Origin: JBCBTD01 sp039818825
GTDB taxonomy: Bacteria; Pseudomonadota; Alphaproteobacteria; Geminicoccales; Geminicoccaceae
Length of the DNA: 64,000 bases
Reading direction: 5' to 3'
NCBI GenBank assembly: GCA_039818825.1
Contig: JBCBTD010000010.1
Span: 1 to 64,000, forward strand
The translations under genes and the position numbers were made by a program. Within the stretch, counting starts at the first letter, position 1; each line of letters begins with the position of its first letter. Positions 59,382-64,000 of the stretch are shown piece after piece. The notes under the pieces were generated by a model that was given only the letters and a program-made list of their open reading frames with translations, had not been told where the DNA came from and did not search any database.

Positions 59382-60329
59382 ATGCGCTGGACCGGACGTA
59401 TCCGTCTGCTCTTCCTGCTCCCGGCCGTCATCTGGGTGCTGGCGTTCACCATCTTTCCGCTCGGTTACTCGCTCTATGCGAGCTTCCACAAGATCGAGAG
59501 CACGACGGCCGTCGAGCGGGTGCAGGTGCCACGGCTGAACGCTGACGGCAGTCCTTCACTTCGCGCCGACGGCACGCCGCGGATGCGCACCGAGGTCCAG
59601 CGGGAGAACGTCACCACCTGGACCTGGGTGGGCGGCGAAAACTTCGCCCGGGTGTTTCGCGACCAGCAAGTGCGCGAGGCCGTTCGGGTCACCTTGATTT
59701 TCGTCGTTGCAGCCGTGTCGATCGAGGTGTCGCTCGGTCTCTTTCTCGCTTTCCTGTTCCACCGCAACTTGCCGATGCGGCCGCTGCTCAGAACGGTGAT
59801 GATCCTGCCGATCTTCGCCACCCCGGTGGCGGCGGGCTATCTGTTCTTCACCATCTTCTACGAGGAGGGCGGCCCGCTGGGCTGGACCGGCATCCGGTGG
59901 TTGAGTGATCCCGACTGGGCGCTCGTGTCCATCATCATCGTCGACGTATGGCAATGGACGCCGTTCTGTTTCCTCGTCTTCCTGGCAGCGTTGCAGAGCC
60001 TGCCGGACGACCTGCTGGAGGCGGCACATCTCGACACCAACTCGGCCTGGGACATCTGGCGCGAGGTCGTCATCCCGATGCTGATGCCGGTGATCGTCAT
60101 CGTCACGCTGCTGCGATTGGCCGAAGCGTTCAAGGTGTTCGACGTCGTAGCCTCGTTGACCGTGGGCGGCCCCGGCAACGCTACCCAGTCGCTCAGCTAT
60201 CTGGCGTTCCGCACCGGGCTCAGATTCTTCGACGTCGGCTACGCTTCGGTGATGGCCTATTTGCTCCTGGCCTTCGTCATGGTCGTGGTGACGCTGTTCT
60301 TCAAACGCGTGAGGGCCGTGTATGGCTGA
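59382..60329 (+). CDS. Sugar ABC transporter permease (MalF/UgpA type)
   Basis: A 315-residue BPD permease with six spans, e.g. LFLLPAVIWVLAFTIFPLGY and TLIFVVAAVSIEVSLGLFLA; EAA loop EAAHLDTNSAWDIWREVVIP. A periplasmic loop (residues ~36-85) with SLRADGTPRMRTEV is an insertion between span 1 and span 2. It pairs with the MalG-like permease, whose start overlaps its end by eight bases. ATG 59382. Confidence 0.92.
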   Translation: MRWTGRIRLLFLLPAVIWVLAFTIFPLGYSLYASFHKIESTTAVERVQVPRLNADGSPSLRADGTPRMRTEVQRENVTTWTWVGGENFARVFRDQQVREAVRVTLIFVVAAVSIEVSLGLFLAFLFHRNLPMRPLLRTVMILPIFATPVAAGYLFFTIFYEEGGPLGWTGIRWLSDPDWALVSIIIVDVWQWTPFCFLVFLAALQSLPDDLLEAAHLDTNSAWDIWREVVIPMLMPVIVIVTLLRLAEAFKVFDVVASLTVGGPGNATQSLSYLAFRTGLRFFDVGYASVMAYLLLAFVMVVVTLFFKRVRAVYG

Positions 60330-61203
60330 CAGCGCCAAAGCCCGTCCGCGCGAGACCCCGCCGGGCCGGACGATGAACCCGGTCACCCAGTTCTTCGTTG
60401 CCGTGTTGGCGATCTTCGCCGCACTGGTCTTTTTCTTTCCGCTCTTTTGGGCAATCTCGACTTCGCTGCGCAACCCGGCGGATACGTTCACAGTCACCGG
60501 CCTCGGCATTCCGTTCCTGCAGTTCCAGCCGACCTTGCAGAATTTCATCACCGAGCTGTCGACACCCGAAGGTCTGCGGGCGCTTTGGACGAGCATGGTG
60601 GTCTCGTCCTGCGCCACGCTCTTGGCACTGGGCCTCGGCATCCCCGCGGCTTACGCGCTCGCCCGCTTCCGCTTCTTCTCCAACGCCGACATCACCATCT
60701 GGTTCTTGTCGCAACGGGTCTTGCCGCCGGTGGCGACGTTGTTGCCATTCTACTTGATCTTCCGCACGTTCGGTCTCTTGGACACCAAGCTGGCACTGAT
60801 CCTGGTCAACGCGACGTTCATCCTTCCATTCGTCGTCGTGATCATCCGCCAGACGTTTTTGGACCTGCCGGTCGAGTTGGAGGAAGCGGCGCTCGTCGAT
60901 GGTGCGGGCCACATCCGCGCGTTTCTTCTGGTGGCCCTGCCGCTGGCGGCGCCCGCAATCGCGTCGACCGGTCTGATCATCTTCTCGTTCGCCTGGAACG
61001 AGTTTTTGTTCGCCATCAGCTTGGGCATCACCGAGACCAAGACCATGCCCGCGCACATGGCAGGTGCGGTGGACACGCGCGGGGTCCAGTTCTGGTTCAT
61101 GGCGACCCGCGCCCTGATCGCCATGGTGCCGCCGGTGATCCTCGCCCTGTTCGCCCAGCGCTACATCGTCCGCGGATTGACCCTCGGCGCGGTCAAGGGC
61201 TGA
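60322..61203 (+). CDS. Sugar ABC transporter permease (MalG/UgpE type)
   Basis: A 293-residue permease, six spans, e.g. FFVAVLAIFAALVFFFPLFW and VVSSCATLLALGLGIPAAYA; EAA loop LEEAALVDGAGHIRAFLLVA with LPLAAP. The start (ATG 60322) overlaps the previous gene by eight bases, so translation is coupled. It completes the binding protein-permease-permease unit; the ATPase is on the other strand. RALIAMVPPVILALFAQRYI is the final span. Confidence 0.93.
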   Translation: MADSAKARPRETPPGRTMNPVTQFFVAVLAIFAALVFFFPLFWAISTSLRNPADTFTVTGLGIPFLQFQPTLQNFITELSTPEGLRALWTSMVVSSCATLLALGLGIPAAYALARFRFFSNADITIWFLSQRVLPPVATLLPFYLIFRTFGLLDTKLALILVNATFILPFVVVIIRQTFLDLPVELEEAALVDGAGHIRAFLLVALPLAAPAIASTGLIIFSFAWNEFLFAISLGITETKTMPAHMAGAVDTRGVQFWFMATRALIAMVPPVILALFAQRYIVRGLTLGAVKG

Positions 61204-61314
61204 ACCGGAGCCGAAATGAGGTCGCCTCGGCTTGGCCGCAGCCGCAGTAGTGGAGTATCCGAGCGCCCGTGCCGTGGCGAGTCCCAACCAGTCACAGGAG
61301 GAAGGACCGTCAAT

Positions 61315-61833
61315 ATGAAGCCGTACGTCATCGTCCACCCTTTGATCGCAGTCGTCGGACTACTGCTGTTGCCAAGCGGTGCCAGCGCGCAATCAGGTCA
61401 GGCGTGCGAGGGCTTTCAGATCACCGCGATTGGGGAAGGACGTGTCGTCAGCTACCACCAAGCGGGACCGGAGGGGGAAGGCCCCGGTGACTTTCGGCCG
61501 GGGGTGCGCAATTTGGTGGACGCCGAAGGAAACGGTGTCGGCACGTTGCGGTGGTACGAGATCTCGATCTCTCCCGTCGGCGATCCGCAGGGTAACGTCG
61601 CCTCGGCATTGCGGTACTACTGGGTGCTGCACGATGGAATGCTCCTCGGCGAGACGCTCAACTTTGCGCCAGCCGATAGGAGCGACACCTCGAACGTTCC
61701 CATCGAGAACGACACCCTCGTCATTCTCGGCGGTACTGGTGCTTACAGCGGCGCCCGAGGAACGATCGAGCAGCAGGTTGGCGTCGACGGGGACCCACTG
61801 AAGGTTACCTACGACGTCGAGTTCGTCTGTTAG
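61315..61833 (+). CDS. Exported allene-oxide-cyclase/dirigent-like barrel protein
   Basis: A 172-residue protein with a signal peptide (LIAVVGLLLLPSGASAQSG). Mature part: a beta barrel of the allene-oxide-cyclase/dirigent type with DTLVILGGTGAYSGARGTIE (the conserved GGTG-x-Y-x-x-A-x-G), LRWYEISISPVG, and FVC at the end, so the two Cys may bridge (CEGF...VC). ATG 61315 follows AGGAGGAAGG. Such domains occur in plants and a range of bacteria, where substrates are unknown. It lies about 110 bases after the sugar permeases and may be transcribed with them. Confidence 0.75.
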   Translation: MKPYVIVHPLIAVVGLLLLPSGASAQSGQACEGFQITAIGEGRVVSYHQAGPEGEGPGDFRPGVRNLVDAEGNGVGTLRWYEISISPVGDPQGNVASALRYYWVLHDGMLLGETLNFAPADRSDTSNVPIENDTLVILGGTGAYSGARGTIEQQVGVDGDPLKVTYDVEFVC

Positions 61834-61885
61834 CCCGGGTCGCGTGCGCCGCGTGTTCGTTACCTAGCGTTCCGGGGACGCCCCG

Positions 61886-62413
61886 ATGACCACCACCACC
61901 GAAGTCCGGAACTGGTGTAATGAACTCGTGTCGATGCCCACGGCGAGCCTGAAGGACGCCGAAAAGATGGCCGAACATCACGTTCGCCGGACGCAATCGG
62001 CTGCGAAGCTCCGCGGCATCGTCGAAGCTGCGCTCTACACTGACGATCTCGACGCGTGCCGACGTTTCTGTACCGGCGTGCTCTGATTGGAGCCAACCTT
62101 GGAGAACGACGCGATGCTCGCGTTCGACGCCGGCATGTCGCAAGTGCTCCTGGTCTTCCGCCGCGACGGGTCGTCGAACGACAAGCACGTGCCCGACGGC
62201 CTCATCCCCGGCCACCGTGGCGACGGGCCGGCACACATGGCGTTCCACATCTCGATCCGCGACTACGACGACTGGAGGGCCGAGTTCGGGAGGCAGGGCA
62301 TCCCGATCTTGAGCGAGCTAACGTTTCCTGCTGGCGGACGAAGCCTCCACGTCAACGATCCAGCCGGCAACGTGGTGGTGTTGGCGACGCCTGGACACTG
62401 TCGCAGTTTCTGA
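61886..62413 (+). pseudogene. VOC (glyoxalase/bleomycin resistance) gene with an in-frame TGA
   Basis: The frame from ATG 61886 is open to a TGA at 62084-62086 and continues in the same frame to 62413. Around the TGA it reads ALYTDDLDACRRFCTGVL, stop, LEPTLEND; VOC proteins have F-Y-x-x-V-L-G-L-E-P there, so the TGA replaces a Gly (GGA to TGA is one base). The second part has AFDAGMSQVLLVFRRDG, AHMAFHISIRDYDDW, GRSLHVNDPAGNVVVLATPG, a full VOC half. Either a recent nonsense mutation, a sequencing error or, unlikely, recoding. The N-terminal 35 residues before ALYTDDLD are not typical. Confidence 0.7.
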
Positions 62414-62525
62414 GCGCCCACTCCAGCTGGGAAGCTCCGCGCGCCCAAACCGGTCGAACCCGACCGTCAAGTGCTGTGGGAACCGTGTCCCGGAATGCTG
62501 AGCCGGATCGATGGAGGAGGCTGGA

Positions 62526-62735
62526 TTGCCCGAGGTTCGCTTCACACAGGGGATTGGGGTGCTGATCGTCGAAGCCCATCCGCTCGAAAAGTACCGCGGC
62601 GATTGGCGCTCCCTCGCTGGCACCGTGATCGAGGTCGGACGGCCGTGCCGTCTGGTCGAGCAGGATCAAGCCGACGCCGATCGTAACCGGTACAACCTCG
62701 CACACGTTCGTGATCTGTGGGCACGCGATCACTGA
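62526..62735 (+). CDS. Small protein of unknown function
   Basis: A 69-residue protein (TTG 62526, preceded by GGAGGAGG at ideal distance; an ATG at 62511 would add five residues and destroy the ribosome site). It reads PEVRFTQGIGVLIVEAHPLE, KYRGDWRSLAGTVIEVGRPC and RNRYNLAHVRDLWARD. I do not recognise a family. It overlaps nothing and lies 22 bases before the amidohydrolase gene. Confidence 0.45.
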   Translation: MPEVRFTQGIGVLIVEAHPLEKYRGDWRSLAGTVIEVGRPCRLVEQDQADADRNRYNLAHVRDLWARDH

Positions 62736-62757
62736 CGTCTTCGGAAAGGAGGCTCCG

Positions 62758-63615
62758 ATGCCCGACTTCGCGATCGTCGACACGCACGTCCACTTCTACG
62801 ATCACGACCACGTTCCGATCCCGTGGACGCGTGGCGTGGCACCCCTGAACCGCGCCTTCCGACCGGCTGACCACGACGCCGATCGCGCGGGCGTGGAGGT
62901 GGAGGCGATCGTGTTCGTCGAGGTCGACGTTGCTCCCGGCCTACACCTGAAAGAGGCTGAGTGGGTTGCGGGCCTCGCCGAGTCCGATCCGCGGATCCAG
63001 GCCATCGTTGCCCATGTACCGTTGGACAGGGGCGAGGCCGTCGCGCCCGACCTGGAGGCACTGGCGTCGCAGCCCCTCGTCCGTGGCATCCGTCGGCTGA
63101 TCCAGGACGAGGCGGATGCTCCAGCGTTCTGTGCGGCGCCGGCGTTCCTCGACGCGTTGCGTCTGTTACCGGCGCACGGCCTGCATTTCGAGATTTGCAT
63201 CCGCCATCACCAGATGCGCGCGGCAATCGATCTGGTCGCACGGCTGCCCGAGGTGTCGTTCGTCCTCGATCACATCGGCAAGCCGGGCATCGCCGCACGG
63301 GTCCGCGAGCCGTGGTGGGAGGAGATCGCGGAACTCGCTGCGTTGCCGAACGTCGTCTGCAAGCTGTCGGGGGTGGCGACCGAGGCGCATCACGATGCCT
63401 GGCAGGAGGCCGATCTCCGGCCCTATGTCGACCGTGTGCTGGAGCTGTTCGGCGCCGACCGAACGATGTTCGGCAGCGATTGGCCGGTGATGCGGCTGGC
63501 CATCGGCTATCCGCGTTGGGTCGAAATCGTCGACGCCGCTTCGTCCACGTGGAGCGTCGCTGACCGCCGCAGACTCTACGTCGACAACGCGAAGCGGGTG
63601 TATCGATTGCGTTGA
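62758..63615 (+). CDS. Amidohydrolase-2 family (metal-dependent TIM-barrel) hydrolase
   Basis: A 285-residue COG3618-type hydrolase. IVDTHVHFYDHDHVPIPWTR gives His-x-His; FEICIRHHQMRAAIDLVARL and EVSFVLDHIGKPGIAARVRE give the next His and DHxGKP; FGSDWPVMRLAIGYPRWVEI gives the last Asp. Relatives are sugar lactonases (L-fuconolactonase, L-rhamnono-lactonase) and 2-pyrone-4,6-dicarboxylate lactonase. ATG 62758 has AAGGAGG before it. Sugar lactonase activity fits the sugar-acid uptake systems in the window. Followed by the start of a TctC-type gene. Confidence 0.88.
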   Translation: MPDFAIVDTHVHFYDHDHVPIPWTRGVAPLNRAFRPADHDADRAGVEVEAIVFVEVDVAPGLHLKEAEWVAGLAESDPRIQAIVAHVPLDRGEAVAPDLEALASQPLVRGIRRLIQDEADAPAFCAAPAFLDALRLLPAHGLHFEICIRHHQMRAAIDLVARLPEVSFVLDHIGKPGIAARVREPWWEEIAELAALPNVVCKLSGVATEAHHDAWQEADLRPYVDRVLELFGADRTMFGSDWPVMRLAIGYPRWVEIVDAASSTWSVADRRRLYVDNAKRVYRLR

Positions 63616-63765
63616 TTGGCTCACCGGCTTTGGCCGTTTGCCTTCGGCCGGCGCCTTTGCCATCCTCAGGAACGACGGTCGCCGGAACCTGTCGGCGGGT
63701 GTCTCGTCCAGCAACGAACGGTCGCGCGCCGGACACGGCAGCGCGACGGAGATCGGGGAAGAACC

Positions 63766-64000
63766 ATGCGTCGAGACTGGTTGAGCCTGGCGGCCTTGTT
63801 CGGGCTGCTCGGCAGCACGGCGGTCGCCGCCGATTTTCCGGAGCGCGAGCTCCTCGGCGTGGTGATGTGGGGCGCCGGCGGCGCTACCGACACCGTGGCC
63901 CGCGCCATCAATCCTGCGGCCGAGGACGCGCTCGGCAAACCCATCGTCGTGCTCAACAAGTCGGGTGGTGCCGGCGCGATCTCCACCGCGTTCGTCAACA
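63766..64000 (+). CDS. TctC/Bug-family tripartite tricarboxylate-type binding protein, 3' end outside window
   Basis: The first 78 residues of a TctC/Bug family periplasmic binding protein. Signal peptide LAALFGLLGSTAVAADFPER; then LLGVVMWGAGGATDTVARAI with the family's glycine-rich G-G-x-x-D-x-x-A-R segment that binds a carboxylate, and NKSGGAGAISTAFVN. Tripartite tricarboxylate transporters import citrate-like acids; the membrane subunits would follow to the right of the window. ATG 63766 with GGGGAAG upstream. Confidence 0.85.
   Translation, partial: MRRDWLSLAALFGLLGSTAVAADFPERELLGVVMWGAGGATDTVARAINPAAEDALGKPIVVLNKSGGAGAISTAFVN

Noticed and set aside
62084..62086. Selenocysteine codon in the VOC gene
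   Set aside because: The residue expected at this place is glycine, not cysteine, and no selenocysteine insertion hairpin is evident just downstream.
1..64000. CRISPR arrays, tRNA genes, rRNA genes, insertion sequences
   Set aside because: No spaced direct repeats, cloverleaf-type tRNA sequence, rRNA segment or transposase was recognised by eye; short tRNA genes in gaps cannot be fully excluded without a scan.

Overview
The window is high-GC (about two thirds G+C by eye), gene-dense DNA typical of an alphaproteobacterium, most likely Rhodospirillales/Geminicoccales-like. Reasons: GTG/TTG starts with ATGA/GTGA overlaps, three kinds of binding-protein-dependent uptake (two TRAP systems, two ABC systems, the start of a TctC-type protein), a TAT-exported Rieske protein, and the housekeeping order pgk - class I fba - thiE-like - efp - inositol-phosphatase - MotA-like - OmpA-like. 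A glycine-to-betaine methyltransferase fusion points to a saline or osmotically variable habitat. No tRNA, rRNA, insertion sequence or CRISPR array was seen.

Layout: 1-5 kb holds the end of a Sel1-repeat protein, a polysaccharide export and glycosylation operon (Wzm-Wzt type ABC exporter plus two GT2 enzymes) and a small membrane protein with an Excalibur domain. 5-12 kb holds an ABM monooxygenase, a divergent HxlR regulator/alcohol dehydrogenase pair with a candidate operator, NnrU, a tandem thioredoxin-fold GST-like protein, a stand-alone Rieske protein, a DUF2892/Crp-Fnr pair and a Gfo/Idh/MocA oxidoreductase. 12-20 kb holds a broken gene, an SDR-TRAP operon, a DUF5996-esterase pair and two divergent glycosyltransferases. 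20-24.5 kb holds two tandemly duplicated RTX cassettes and, just upstream of them on the same strand, a gene for a protein of the true (eukaryote-like) actin family. 24.5-29.3 kb is a five-gene TRAP/enolase-superfamily operon, probably for a sugar acid. 29.5-45.7 kb holds an aromatic amino acid decarboxylase, panC, DinB, a VPLPA-CTERM protein, a THI5-like ABC transporter, a DapC-like aminotransferase, ftsK, the pxpBCA 5-oxoproline operon with an RraA-like gene, and the betaine methyltransferase fusion. 46-54.5 kb is the glycolysis/efp/envelope-motor block. 54.5-64 kb holds a thioesterase, a serine hydrolase cut by an in-frame amber codon, a MalK-type sugar ABC transporter, an allene-oxide-cyclase-barrel protein, a VOC gene with an in-frame opal codon, an amidohydrolase and the start of a TctC-type binding protein.

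The standout is the actin-family gene at 23257-24327. Its N terminus, the segment before the P2 loop, and the C terminus follow eukaryotic actin closely, but the DNase-I loop is missing and several nucleotide-site residues are replaced. This is not MreB, ParM or FtsA. Its neighbourhood is accessory in character, with duplicated RTX proteins and a conserved short reading frame upstream of each.
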